NCBI GenBank assembly: GCA_963281255.1
Contig: OY725501.1
Span: 2,457,674-2,521,673, forward strand
DNA length: 64,000 nucleotides
Direction: 5' to 3'
Source: Aphrocallistes beatrix
Lineage: Eukaryota; Porifera; Hexactinellida; Sceptrulophora; Aphrocallistidae
Below the pieces are notes generated by a model. The model was not told the DNA's origin. It searched no databases and saw nothing but the letters and a program-made list of their open reading frames with translations. Both the position numbers and the translations under genes were made by a program. Of this stretch, positions 46,138 to 57,654 are shown one piece after another. Position 1 is the stretch's first letter, and every line of letters starts with the position of its first letter.

Positions 46138-49100
46138 TTACTGGAGGTGTTCAAAAAATTCCTGAGTTGTAACTTCAAGAGTTACAGAATATAGCTTTGC
46201 TGTTTGTTCAAGAAGTAGGGCGGGTTCGGGATTTGGTTCATAAAGTTTATTATATTCCAGGTTTAGTGTCTGCAGCTGTCGTAGAGTCGGTATGAGGTGT
46301 TTCAGAGGATCGCAACAGTTGGAATTGAGTTTACACGACCATAGTCCTAAGTACTGGATAGTAGGATGGCAGATGAGACCTCTACACATATGAAACAACA
46401 CAATTTCACCTAGCGGAACATTATATAGATCCAAATAGACTAAAGATCTGAGTCTACTCACTGCTGTACCGAGGAGAGTGACATCATCATGTTGTAGTGT
46501 AGTGTCGATTAGTCGAATATGTACTAAGTTGGTACATGTGCTTATTGAGCTGAAGAATTCATCCCAACGAGTTAGTCCAACTGTGTCTAAATGAGACAAC
46601 TCGAATCCTATCAGAGTGTGTTTGTTAGTGTTCAGGACTCGTAGTAAATCTTCGTGCACGATGGCTCTAGAGTATGAAAATAGACACAGGTATGTTAGTC
46701 CGGATAGATTGCAGAAATTAGGTAGTAGTGAGTATGTATCTCCTTCGTGCAATGTTATCTCTTGTAGATTGGAGAGTAGAGGGAGCAGTGTTCGTAACTC
46801 CTGTTCATATCCACTAGTCTCATAGAGGTGTAGACCGGTGAGCTGTGTGGTAGCAGGGCTGATGCAACTGGTGCGGCTAGACCACTGTTTAGGTTCTTGA
46901 AAGAACTTCTTCGGTGGTTGTTCCTGTACAGATTTGAAACGTGGAAGTAAAATTTGGTATTCTTTGGATTCGCTGGGAAGAAAATGTAAGTTATCAGCGG
47001 AATTCAATTGATTTCCTATTTCCTGAAGAAATTTAGGCGGAAATTTTGTATAATCAAAATACAAACTCGTGGATAGTTTGATAATTTGAGGATAGGATAC
47101 AGCTGAGTTACTGTATGTGAGGTCACACCATCTAAGTTTCAAACTAAGCTTAGTTCCAGTAGGGAGCTGAATCTCTTCCAGGACTTCACTGTAAGAAGAC
47201 AGAGTGTAAAAGTTTATGCCAAGTAACCTTACTGCTAAGTAGCGTAGGGAACAAGTATCCAGGTGCTCCAGTAAAGATCTGAACTGAGACGGAGATACAT
47301 GGTATGAATCGAAATATATTACTTGTATGGAACGGAGGAGACGTAGTGACTTTAAGAAACACTTCCACTCGTTAGGAGATATGGAATCATCAAAATAGAA
47401 GTATAGCGACGGAGGTAGGCAACGACGGAATTTTGTAAATGATTCATAAACCGATTCGGAGTCGCATTCAAAAAGCATTTCGGACAAAACTAAGAAATCC
47501 TGAGTTAGTTCCCTACAGCCTGAACATTCGAGAAATTCGTATTTATAGTTGAGTTGCCATACCGTTGGCATCTGGGTCATGTCAACTGTATTCGTTGGAA
47601 GGAATTTGTACAGGATGGAGAGATTCAATTCTGCATCGCCAGACAATAAACCGCACAAAAACCTCACCACCATCTTAAACATTGAAAAGTTGTCATTGGA
47701 GTTTACAATGTATCGAATGCTTAGGCATTGGTCCCTCCATGAACAATTGCGCAACCAGTATGCACCGACATACTCTTGAATGGTCAGGTGGGAAAAACAC
47801 CATACACGGACCACTTTGCCATGAGGGAGCTTCTTAATGTGCTCTTCTGCCAGGCCCAAGCACTGGCATGCCTGATCTACTCCGTCCACTTTAAGGAGGA
47901 TGTCCTTCGTGGAGGTCAGTTCTCGACTGGACACGCCGAGATAGGCTACCTCGCCGATCCGATGCAAACAATCCACTACATCTGGATGCATTTGGGGGAA
48001 CAACTTTTGTTTCTTGGCCAGGTGCTTCAAGTTCATCCGTGAGAGTTGTCGTCTGATGAGGTAACTGATCAACTCAGTGTAAAGGAGTGTGAGGGTGAAC
48101 GCGCTCACATTATCATTTTCACGGATAAGGGCTGCGAATAGAGAAGCATTTACTGGCACGAGAGAGAGCTGGTTTATATCATCGTGGAGGTAGATTAAAT
48201 CTATCAACTGATCAAGTTTCTCCTGTTCTCGCAGTTGGATACTGAAGTAGAGGTCTCGGTTGTCAGGAGAGAATCCGAGGACCTGATAAAAGCGATCGAT
48301 GCTGAGTTGGAAATTGGAGGAGATTGTTGTAAAAGCACCGGGACGGCTCGTCACGAGGATGGTGGAGGTTTTTAGGATTTTTCTCGTGAGGAGAAGGAAG
48401 AGGAGCGTTTGTTCAAAGGGTACTTCTTTGGTATACTCGTCGATACTGTCGATGATAATCAGAAGTCCTTCACCGTCTAAATCGACGAGATGTTTTGAAA
48501 GGTCTGAACGCCAGCTGGCATCGACTGGCATGGATAAGCAGAGCCAGGTTTGGATAAACTCCTCATTTATGCCAACAGACACTTTCTTGGTTTGCTCCAT
48601 TTGGTGCCATTCTGTGTTCCGACACGGAATGGAAACAGCGAAGGAAAATTGTGGAAGTTTGCTCTGGCCGAAACGAAGGCCTATCCTATGACAAAGAAAT
48701 GTCTTGCCGCAGCCAGGATTTCCGATGAGGCACCATATTTGTGGATTTGAGGGAAAATACTCACTTAATTCATCGTCAAAATCGACAGGTGTGATACCAA
48801 TTTCTTCGCTGGCGATTTTACGCATGAATTCGATTTCATTATATGTAGTCTCGTCTTCTGGATTTACTAATCTGGGCTCTTCTTTGATTATCGACAGAGG
48901 TACGAATACGGATTCGAGGTCTACCTTTTCTTCGTCATCAAGCATTTGCTGTACTTTCTTATTCTGAAGCTCTAGGTATTTCATGAGGAAAACATTCCAT
49001 TTGGCAATATCTTTCTCTAGCGAATTGACATGCTTCTCAAAGTTGGATGCCAAATCTGGAATTCCTGAAAACAACAGTTGGTATTTTTGCACGGATGTTG

Positions 49101-49590
49101 CAACGTCGTTTCGTTCAATAATTGTCAATAGTTGAGTCAACTTTGAGAGGTCTGAAGCTATATAACCTTCTTGAAGCAGTGATCTCAATTTGGCATCAAA
49201 AGTCAGGGAAGCATCAATTTTTCGATTAACGAGGAAAATTCCATCCCAATCTTCGCTACTAAGTGTATCCTTCAAAACTTTGACGAGGTTTTTGACTGAA
49301 ACTTCCTTTTCAGGCACAGTTTGTTTAATCGAATATTCTGAAGCCAACCAGGGATACTGTTTAGCTTTGTTTAGTAGATCGGCGCGACCGATCTCTTGCA
49401 AGCCTTCGTAAAAAACATTCGGATTATGTTCTCCCCAACTTTGCAATGTTGACAAGAGATTCACCCCACTTTTTATCTTTTCACCGAGGCCAGAAGGAAT
49501 GTTGAGGAGGTTTACGAGTTTTTGGACGTCTGGCGGCGATAATTGTTTGCCCAAGTAAATAAGATCCGATTGGGCTATGTCTTCTGACAT
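46138..49590 (-). CDS. NLR receptor: death fold, NACHT, LRR (1150 aa)
   Basis: Intracellular immune receptor of the animal NLR type. Residues about 8-88 look like a Death-superfamily domain (QLSPPDVQKLVNLLNIP, then LLSTLQSWGEHNP). A second helical segment spans about 98-215. NACHT follows with Walker A GNPGCGKT (290-297), Walker B LLIIIDSIDE (376-385) and sensor ILVTSRPG (411-418). A winged-helix motif FSHLTIQEYVGAYWL comes later, as in FLHLSFQEF of human NLRs. The C-terminal 450 residues hold irregular leucine-rich repeats. One uninterrupted exon; the usual NLR layout is complete. CTTTAGATTTTGGAAA before the start could hide a leader intron. It lies 277 bp upstream of the RNF213-like start on the same strand. 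Confidence 0.93.
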   Translation of the reverse strand: MSEDIAQSDLIYLGKQLSPPDVQKLVNLLNIPSGLGEKIKSGVNLLSTLQSWGEHNPNVFYEGLQEIGRADLLNKAKQYPWLASEYSIKQTVPEKEVSVKNLVKVLKDTLSSEDWDGIFLVNRKIDASLTFDAKLRSLLQEGYIASDLSKLTQLLTIIERNDVATSVQKYQLLFSGIPDLASNFEKHVNSLEKDIAKWNVFLMKYLELQNKKVQQMLDDEEKVDLESVFVPLSIIKEEPRLVNPEDETTYNEIEFMRKIASEEIGITPVDFDDELSEYFPSNPQIWCLIGNPGCGKTFLCHRIGLRFGQSKLPQFSFAVSIPCRNTEWHQMEQTKKVSVGINEEFIQTWLCLSMPVDASWRSDLSKHLVDLDGEGLLIIIDSIDEYTKEVPFEQTLLFLLLTRKILKTSTILVTSRPGAFTTISSNFQLSIDRFYQVLGFSPDNRDLYFSIQLREQEKLDQLIDLIYLHDDINQLSLVPVNASLFAALIRENDNVSAFTLTLLYTELISYLIRRQLSRMNLKHLAKKQKLFPQMHPDVVDCLHRIGEVAYLGVSSRELTSTKDILLKVDGVDQACQCLGLAEEHIKKLPHGKVVRVWCFSHLTIQEYVGAYWLRNCSWRDQCLSIRYIVNSNDNFSMFKMVVRFLCGLLSGDAELNLSILYKFLPTNTVDMTQMPTVWQLNYKYEFLECSGCRELTQDFLVLSEMLFECDSESVYESFTKFRRCLPPSLYFYFDDSISPNEWKCFLKSLRLLRSIQVIYFDSYHVSPSQFRSLLEHLDTCSLRYLAVRLLGINFYTLSSYSEVLEEIQLPTGTKLSLKLRWCDLTYSNSAVSYPQIIKLSTSLYFDYTKFPPKFLQEIGNQLNSADNLHFLPSESKEYQILLPRFKSVQEQPPKKFFQEPKQWSSRTSCISPATTQLTGLHLYETSGYEQELRTLLPLLSNLQEITLHEGDTYSLLPNFCNLSGLTYLCLFSYSRAIVHEDLLRVLNTNKHTLIGFELSHLDTVGLTRWDEFFSSISTCTNLVHIRLIDTTLQHDDVTLLGTAVSRLRSLVYLDLYNVPLGEIVLFHMCRGLICHPTIQYLGLWSCKLNSNCCDPLKHLIPTLRQLQTLNLEYNKLYEPNPEPALLLEQTAKLYSVTLEVTTQEFFEHLQ

Positions 49591-49865
49591 TTTCCAAAAT
49601 CTAAAGAAAAATAAACTAATATTTAAGCAAGTTCGGACGAAAATTGACTACCTGCACATAACGGCCATTTTCGCTAATTCCTTGGATGACCGTTATATAT
49701 TTCACTTTCCTACTTATACTACATGCAAACAAATAGGCTTAATTATGTCGCACCTTTAGTATGCATACAAACCGGTTTTTTTATGTCCCGCTTTTATGGA
49801 TTGCATGCATAATACTTTTCTATTGCGTGCCGCTATGTCCCGCTTAAATCACGGCAGGTTGCCAT

Positions 49866-50138
49866 GTATGATGTACATCTCTAAGTTGACTAATTCATTG
49901 AAAGATGAAGAATTATGAATTATTCAATCAATGAATTATTCAAAATCTCAAACATTAGTGCAGATTCTATGCTAATAATACAAATAATACAAGTGGTTAA
50001 AAGGTTGCTCATGTTATATACCTCTAATTTCTCATTGCTCAGTCCCTAAGCGAAATATCAAATATTTTTTTGATTATTTTAGTTTCAAATTTTGAGTAAT
50101 TCATTGATAATTCATGAATTAGTCAACCTAGGTACATT
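49866..50138. repeat. MITE with TTGACTAATTCAT ends
   Basis: The left end TAAGTTGACTAATTCATTGA and the right end ATTCATGAATTAGTCAACCTA are inverted, with AATGAATTATTCAAAATC and its complement inside. About 270 bp. Confidence 0.65.
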
Positions 50139-50442
50139 TCAATAATTTCATTGCCAAATGTCTGGATAAAATATTTTGTTTTCTAAATAGACCACAAAAG
50201 TACAAAAAATTTAAATATATGCTATATACATGTTTTCGATGTTAAATTTGGGATTTTCGTGGGGCGCGTAGATTTCGAATATTGCATTTTCCAATGTATA
50301 TCCATTTCCACATTGATCTGGTGTAACCAAAGATTTTAGTGACGGGGGGACACAGCATCCAGCTGGGGGTCTGGAGAGCGCTAAGCCCCCTAGTGGGGTA
50401 CTGGGGCTTCGCCCCCTGGAAGCTGACAACATTTATTGTATA

Positions 50443-50938
50443 ACAAGCGAGCTTCGCTTGCTTGTGCTGCGCGGCTGGTGGACACTTTGCGTCCGCCGGA
50501 GGCGCCCTTTGGGCGCCTGGGATCACAGTGATTAATTATAGGGGGGATGACAACTCTAAATACATCTGCCTTACTGTTAAAACCGATATCACTCAAAAGA
50601 TCATCAAATTTGTCAATTTATAAATTTTTGATGCGTAATGATGACATCATAACAGAATGATGAGTCATCATTTTTGGACGATAGTTGTATCATATGTGAG
50701 ATATATTAATATACATGTTCTATTAAAATTTCAACCTTCTAGCACCTAAAATGGCTGAGTTATGGTCGAAAAACTGAAATTTATAATTATAAAAAGGTGA
50801 TGATGACGTCATAATTCCATGATGAGTCGACATATTCGTATGAGCTCAGAACTTAGTGGAGCCATAGCCAAAAATCAGCTTTCTGTGCCTGGCAGTTTCT
50901 TCAATCAATTCGTTACAGATATATATATAATAAGGATA
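50443..50938 (-). repeat. Family A repeat, copy 8
   Basis: Reverse copy starting ACAAGCGAGCTTCGCTTGCT with a GTGGACAC hairpin, and ending ATCAATTCGTTACAG before a TA-rich run and ATAAGGAT. Confidence 0.8.
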
Positions 50939-52156
50939 TGCCCAGATTCATCGAAATTAGTGCATAATTTTAAATACTGCAATAAACAGCCCTTGATCTA
51001 AGAGACAATTAATGAATGCCCTTGGACTAAGTACTTTTAATAGCTCTAGAAAAAACTCAATTTGGTAACGGCATAGAAAAATAATTTATTAATCATGATG
51101 AGGAGAGAAGACAATACAAATCTCCAAAAATGATCGAGAAATGAGGATGAACTTTCAATTGCTCAAAATAAAACAGCGCATGCGCTAAATATTTTAAATA
51201 CCTCACCTGCTAGTAATAATTTAAACGAATTCAACTCACATGAGATATGTATGGATAGTTTCGAATAGATTCGTGTAAATTGCACTTGTCTTAGATCGTA
51301 TAAGATGAAAATGATTAGATGCGAGATCGTATTCAAATTCACTTCAAAATACAAACTCTTATACACTTTTACACTGCCTACAATAAGATTCAATTTCTCT
51401 ACACTGTCATAAGATATCTTAATAGCATGATTAAATATTAAAATGCTTATGGGGTCAGTTTTTTAGCGACAAATAATCAAGAAATGAAGAAATTTATAAG
51501 AACAAAGGATTAGTGTGAATGAGATCAGGATAGAGAAATAAATGCTCAAAAATCGAAGATTTGAGATTGTAGCGCTATTAAATATTAAAAATGGATTCTA
51601 ACCTTAGACTCCTTTAAGTAAGCACGATAGCCGTTCAATCTCGGGTCCTGGGTTCCATTGTGCATCATTGATAAAAATCAAAATTTATAATGGAATGCGT
51701 TACTTTTTCATAGCAACGATGGAATGTAACAGCATTCCATTAGAAATTTTCTTTTTCTAATGGAATGCTGTTACATTCCTTTTTTTTTGATCAACCCGTC
51801 CCCACCTTGATTTCCTTGGAAGCGTAACATCATCTTACCTAGACTTAAAAGACCAAGTCTCGATCTAGAGGCGCCGCGAGATTATTCCAACACTTTCTAA
51901 ACAGTAAACACAATTCACTGCACTAAATACTTTTGAAGTACAGTAGAACTCGGTTAGTACGTACTCGGGATAAGACGTACTTCGGCTTAGTATGTACTCA
52001 TTTCTTTGAACCAAAATTCATTTATTATATAGATTCCTATGTCAACTCGGTTAGTACGTACTTTTTATATGAAATCAGATTTGGTTATTCAGTAGTGCAC
52101 TGTAGTAGAACAATCCAAAATAATTATACGTATTTTAAAGAGGTGAATAACGGAGG
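50939..52156. other. Intergenic, MITE remnants
   Basis: No gene is supported. 51600-51670 repeats the fragment seen at 16905-16985. At 51730-51780 a short inverted pair (TGGAATGTAACAGCATTCC) occurs. 51942-52110 is a second, decayed copy of the CAGTAGAACTCGGTTAG MITE. Confidence 0.5.
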
Positions 52157-52159
52157 TAA

Positions 52160-52525
52160 CAAATAGTACCCAGATCATGATCCAATAGTACCCAGATCAT
52201 GATCCAATAGTACCCAGATCATGATCCAATAGTACACAGATCATGATCCAATAGTACACACAGATCATGATCCAATAGTACCCAGATCATGATCCAATAG
52301 TACACAGATCATGATCCAATAGTACACACAGATCATGATCCAATAGTACACAGATCATGATCCAATAGTACACAGATCATGATCCAATAGTACACAGATC
52401 ATGATCCAATAGTACACAGATCATGATCCAATAGTACACAGATCATGATCCAGTGTGGTACCTAGATCATGATCCGGTGTGGTACCTAGATCATGATCTA
52501 GTTTCATGATCTAGTTTCATGATCT
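52160..52525 (+). repeat. Left satellite array, ATCATGATCC units
   Basis: About 17 units of the form ATCATGATCCAATAGTACACAG, with CCCAG or ACACAG variants. Each contains the palindrome ATCATGAT. The inner units change to GTGTGGTACCTAG. Confidence 0.9.
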
Positions 52526-52730
52526 ATAGCAGCGGATCTGAACCTGGGGTGAATTCAAACTTGTCAAAAATGTTTACTAGAACCTTAATACAATTATTAG
52601 TTATTGTTTGTTTAGTTTTTTGGGATAATCGTAGCAATAATTATCATTAATTAATGACTAAGTTCAACAACATTGAGAGTGGTACATGAAACATCATGTT
52701 GACACCAAGGGGTACCCCTGATTCCCTGAA

Positions 52731-53275
52731 GCCCTCCGTCTGGGCTCAGAAACCTCTAAAAATCATACTTTCATCTTTTTCTGAAACAATTCGTCAACCA
52801 GAATAAAGCCATTATTTGATCCACTGTGTGACTTGAATGATGTTTAATATCATGGTAACTATAGATTTGTCAAAGTATACAAAATTCTTCCGAATTAGTG
52901 ACTTGACTTTTCGATTTTCCACAATACTCAGCAGAAATTTGTCTAATTTGTCCACAAAGGCTTTCCAAGCATATTTTGCATATTTAAACGCAATCAATTC
53001 ATTATATCGTATAGACCAATCATGATTAATAGTTGTATATTAATTTAAGACCTTCTAATATGTTTTACTTCAAGTAATAGTAACTATTCGCATGGTGTCG
53101 GACATGATAATTTCCCCCCATTTTTTAGAATTTGTTTAACTTCCATTATACTTATATATTATTTAGTATATATCCAGTTAATGTTGCATTTACTAGAAAA
53201 TCAGAATTATTTGCTCGTTGATTCGTTTCTTTATCCATTATTAATTCGAAAGCCCCAAGTCTTAAAAGCATGATA
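52731..53275 (+). repeat. Left inner inverted arm
   Basis: From GCCCTCCGTCTGGGCTCAGA to CTTAAAAGCATG this arm returns in reverse complement at 56540-57092, with a few differences. The mirrored 60-codon frames in both arms are the same sequence and need not be genes. Confidence 0.85.
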
Positions 53276-53873
53276 TTTGTATATTGTTGTAATTTTTCAT
53301 TAGGATTTGTTGAATAACTTGCCATATTGGAGCAAAGTTCAGTCAGTAGAAAATGATCGTATTATATTTAATCTGTTTTCTAATTTTAAAAGATTATTGT
53401 TCTGAATTTTTCTTGGGTATGCTGTATGCACAAGTATGTATCAGGGTTGGAATTTAACCCGGGTTAAATAGGTTTTGCCAAATAGGTTTTGCCCAGAATG
53501 CTATGGTTTTGCCCAGCCCAGTGGGTTAAACCCGGGTAAAACCCGGATTTAATTAGTTTAACCCGGGTTAAAACGGGTTTTATTGTCCAGAAACGGATTT
53601 TCCCAGTTATTGTCCTTGTTTTCAAATTCAACGATATAATTAATTATATAAGCGTACTTATTGTAAGAGGTGCATATCAAAATCTAATACACAAATGAAA
53701 AGCAAATCACCAGTCAAACTCCACTGAACCTCTCAATTCCCGATAACAGATTACCAATTTTGCTGGTTCTCTAAGTCTAATCTATTTCGAAGTTTGTTCT
53801 GGACTAAACAAAAGTTAGAAAATATCCGCTCAATTGAAGCATTTATGCGCCTCACCTTAGACCTTCTACTTTT

Positions 53874-53938
53874 CAGATAATTCGACCATGATTAAGGGAT
53901 ACATACTATGTATCCCTTAATCATGGTCGAATTATCTG
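53874..53938. repeat. Perfect 32-bp palindrome
   Basis: A 32-base arm starting CAGATAATTCGACCATGATT is followed, after one base (C), by its exact reverse complement. No mismatch is seen in the 65 bases. Confidence 0.95.
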
Positions 53939-54521
53939 TATTTATCGTATGTTTCAGAATTCTTATAGAATTCGATTAAATATTTACACTCTGTAGAATA
54001 TTTATCAGTGCGTGAATTTCTTCATCCACCCATTAGAATTTTTGTGCTTTCTGAAATAAAACTCAAATAATTAGTTTATTTCACTAAAATACAAATATAT
54101 TATCCACTTTGTATCATAATGTCATCATATCATTTAGAAGCAGTGAAAAATGTTTGTCGACTATGTTCTTCGAAAATTTTGAAACTCCAATCAGTTGATA
54201 TTATATCGCATATATCCAAAATAAAGTAATGGTACAATATCGATATAGAAAAGGAATTACCATATTCTCCAGAGGTTATTCCATTCCTTTCCATGTGTAT
54301 TGTGCAAATCATGTGTATCTGCTCTTCACAAACTCGAAATTGGCACTAGAAAGTCAAAGCCTCCTTGAGACATCTCCGATATAGATAACGAGGCAGCACA
54401 ATTCCGATAATTGCATTGTTTGTAAAATATACAAGGGTCAAAAAGGCGTTAAACGCAAAGCAGGAAATCCACTCATTGACTCAAATCCTCTTTCGCGAGC
54501 TAATCAAACCACTTGGGGAAT

Positions 54522-54972
54522 CAGGGGCGTCGGAACTGGGGGGTCTGCCCCCCCCCCCCCCACTTTTTTTGGTTTTTATTTGTTCATTTATTTGGGACTA
54601 TAAAAATAGTGTAATAGATTACAGCTATGTCGAAAACATTTTCAGACTGAAACTGTTGTAGAACCCTCCGCGTTCAATTAATTAGTTTTCAATTAGTTTT
54701 GAACAGTGTGTTTGGAGTCACACTTTTCTGTATAATTTAGTCTCATCACATTCAACTGAGGATTCAGAATCCGTATAGTATTTGTAATTTCAATCTTCAT
54801 ATAACTTCCCAATTCGTTAGTTTGTCCATATTTGGAAAATTTGTAATGAATGATCTTAATTAAACGATTTATTCAATTATTTATTTTCCTAAGATCATAA
54901 CATTATTTATTAAAACTTGTTTGAATTTAGGAATCGGCCCCCCCCACTTTAAATTTACTTCCGACGCCCCTG
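54522..54972. repeat. Non-autonomous hAT-like element (451 bp)
   Basis: The ends CAGGGGCGTCGGAA and TTCCGACGCCCCTG are inverted; the flanks CTTGGGGAAT and CTTGGGAT are similar, as for a decayed 8-bp target duplication. C-runs follow each end. Confidence 0.8.
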
Positions 54973-55039
54973 CTTGGGATAAGCAAACACTAGTTAAGTG
55001 TCGAAAATGCTTGTCCATAAAGAAAATTCATATATGTGT

Positions 55040-55185
55040 TGCAGTGTAAACGCGAGATTGGTGTATACGCGTGTACACCAGTGTGAACGCGTGTACACCA
55101 ACTAGCTGGTGTACACGCGTGTACACTGGTGTAAACCCGGTTTCCATTAAGTTTGATAATCTCGCGTTTACACCAGTGTAAACGC
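55040..55185. repeat. Palindrome-rich MITE, GTGTACACGCG units
   Basis: The ends CAGTGTAAACGCGAGATT and AATCTCGCGTTTACACCAG are inverted. The interior repeats GTGTACACGCGTGTACACCA in both directions around an ACTAGCT centre. Confidence 0.7.
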
Positions 55186-55254
55186 GAGTACCTATATAAT
55201 TAAATATTGTGGTTGATTTATTACTCTAAAATATGATATGATGAGGTACATTAA

Positions 55255-56345
55255 ATCGAAAAGGGCTTAGTGATACAGTTGTATCGACTATACTACGTCA
55301 ACGAGCAGCTTCTTCGATGTCCAATGTAATACCACTTCTTGGTTGTGGAAATATGCCGATGAAGATCAAAGTTCTCAAGCGGAATGAAGCTAATGAAAAT
55401 AATATTGTCACTCGAGATGAAATTATACAACTTCAACGAAAACTTAACTCGAAAGTGTTCAATTACACACAATATGCCAATTTATGAAGTACAAATGCTT
55501 GCGTACACCAAACACTCAATATACCCAAATCCTGAAAAAGGAGAATGTAATTGATTTATTAGAATCTTCGATCGTTGAACTAGAAGACAACAATGGCATT
55601 AAATCTCCTACCGAAGTCATCATATATTGTAATAATATTGATTACCTCCTAAACGAGTTGAAGAAATTCGTGGAAAACCAAGTCAACTAAGTCGTTAAGG
55701 TATTGATCATGGCCAGGGTTGGTTAAAAGTTGTCCTTAGCCCAATTCACGGTCTTCAGTTTGTCGGTAGTGTAAAAGGAGCATTAATAGTGGCAGTAGCA
55801 GATTGTATTGAAACTCCATTTAATATAGAGCAAATTATAGGGCTCCTTGATCTAACCTTAGACAACCAAATGATGTACAAACTTGTGATTTAAAAGTTTT
55901 GTGTCAGGTTCTAGGAATGAAATGTGGAAATGCTCGTTAGAAGTTTGGGAAGCTTCTTTACAAGAATTTCGAAAGGTTTATGTTGATATGCAACAAAGAA
56001 TAGCACAAGGTATTACAGAATCTGATCGATTGAGGCAGAGTTTGAGCATTTGAAATTGGAACCATCAAAAGACACATATATCAAAGCTCAGCAAATTATA
56101 ATCCATAATTTAATACCAAGTACAAAGTTTCACATACTACTTGACCATCTAGAGGAATTATTACTAACTGTAAATGCTAATCGAGCAGATTCACAACCTC
56201 TGGGCCTTGGATATTTCGCAGAATCAGTACTTGAATCATCTCATCGTTCGTTCAAGGAAGTTTAGGTCGCTTCAATGGAACAAACAAGGTCCTAAGAACT
56301 GTCGTTGAATTAAACGCACAAAGTATAGGGTAATCGTATAAGTAG
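55255..56345 (+). pseudogene. Decayed transposon gene, several frame breaks
   Basis: Protein-like segments appear in different frames: NVIPLLGCGNMPMKIKVL near 55330, a 68-codon piece (55484-55690), GWLKVVLSPIHGLQFVGS near 55720, IETPFNIEQIIGLLDL near 55805, and a 71-codon piece (56050-56265) ending PLGLGYFAESVLESSHRSF. The last resembles the PLG..SEQ..ES.H..F pattern of unclassified invertebrate transposon proteins. Stops and shifts between the segments show it is dead. The superfamily is not identified. Confidence 0.55.
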
Positions 56346-56539
56346 AAAAAAATATAAAGATAATCTAATACTTCAATAATGTACACATATCAAATATTAT
56401 GTATTCATTCATTGAGTAATCAGTGGTCATATGTACATATATTCACATCCATCTAACATTTCTTTGATCAATAGTAGATAAAAAGGAAATTTGAATTCTG
56501 AAAAAAAATATTATGTCCGATACCATGGGTATACTATAT

Positions 56540-57092
56540 ATTACTTGCTTTTAAGACTTGCGACTTTCGAATTAATAATAGATAAAAAACCGAATCAACG
56601 AGCAAACAATTCTGTTTTTATAGTAAATGCAACATTAACTGGATATATACCAAATGAAATATAAGTATAATGGAATTTAAACAAATAAAATTTCCCCCCC
56701 AAAAAAGGGGGAAATTATCATGTCCGACACCATGCGAATAGTTACTATTACTTGAAGTAAAACATATTAGAAGGTCTTAAATTAATATACAACTATTAAT
56801 CATGATTGGTCTATACGATATAATGAATTGATTGCGTTTAAATATGCAAAATATGCTTGGAAAGCCTTTGTGGACAAATTAGACAAATTTCTGCTGAGTA
56901 TTGTGGAAAATCGAAAAGTCAAGTCACTAATTCGGAAGAATTTTGTACTTTGTCAAATCTATAGTTACCATGATATTAAACATCATTCAAGTCACACAGT
57001 GGATCAAATAATGGCTTTATTCTTGTTGACGAATTGTTTTAGAAAAAGATGAAAGTATGATTTTTAGAGGTTTCTGAGCCCAGACGGAGGGC
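56540..57092 (-). repeat. Right inner inverted arm
   Basis: Reverse complement of 52731-53275. Confidence 0.85.
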
Positions 57093-57174
57093 GACATAAC
57101 GAGAGCAAATGATTTAAACGATCGATAAAATTTTGATTCTGCATACATCTACGTACATATATACTATCGAAAAA

Positions 57175-57489
57175 TTAACATAATTCATTGGTGTCTCTCC
57201 AAAGGATTGAAACTTCATTTTTCAGGTAGTGCTTGGTAAAGAGAGCCAACATTTCACGGTCAAGTTCCGGTTTACTAGGTTGTGTTGGCTTGTGGAAAGA
57301 AGTTATCAGAGATTGCCATATTTCATTTTGATGTTTCTCGGCAAAATTCTCGAATGGTTGGGCTCCTATTATATTCAATTTGCCTTTCCATGTGAAAGTA
57401 GCACCAATGGACTCTCCTGTGGTATTTGTGAATGTGTCAAGAGCCTTTTGAAGATACTGAAGAGCATTTTCCTTAGTAACTCGCGGCAT
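57175..57489 (-). CDS. Unknown 104-aa protein inside the satellite-ended element
   Basis: The frame starts MPRVTKENALQYLQKAL and has a regular mix of residues, including IGATFTWKGKLNIIGAQPF and KPELDREMLALFTKHYL, so it looks coding. It lies between the right inner arm and the right satellite array and has no mirror copy on the left. I do not recognise it. It may be an accessory gene of the element or a trapped host exon. Confidence 0.45.
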   Translation of the reverse strand: MPRVTKENALQYLQKALDTFTNTTGESIGATFTWKGKLNIIGAQPFENFAEKHQNEIWQSLITSFHKPTQPSKPELDREMLALFTKHYLKNEVSILWRDTNELC

Positions 57490-57654
57490 TAATTAACCAA
57501 AAACAATCAAAGAGAAGGGGTACTGTGATCTGAGATACAACTAAATTATGAAGAGAATAACCCCTAATTTATAGGACAATTAATTTAAACCTTGGGAGGT
57601 ACATCAACCATCATTTTTCAACTTGGGAGGCAGTTTATCAGATCAACAAGTCGG

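Noticed and set aside
52160-52525. Regular short repeats resembling a CRISPR array
   Set aside because: Units are contiguous with no unique spacers, the genome is eukaryotic, and the same unit returns inverted at 57655-58275; this is satellite DNA.
54416-54661. 81-codon frame across the hAT-like MITE
   Set aside because: It runs through a C-run and MITE ends; no coding signal.
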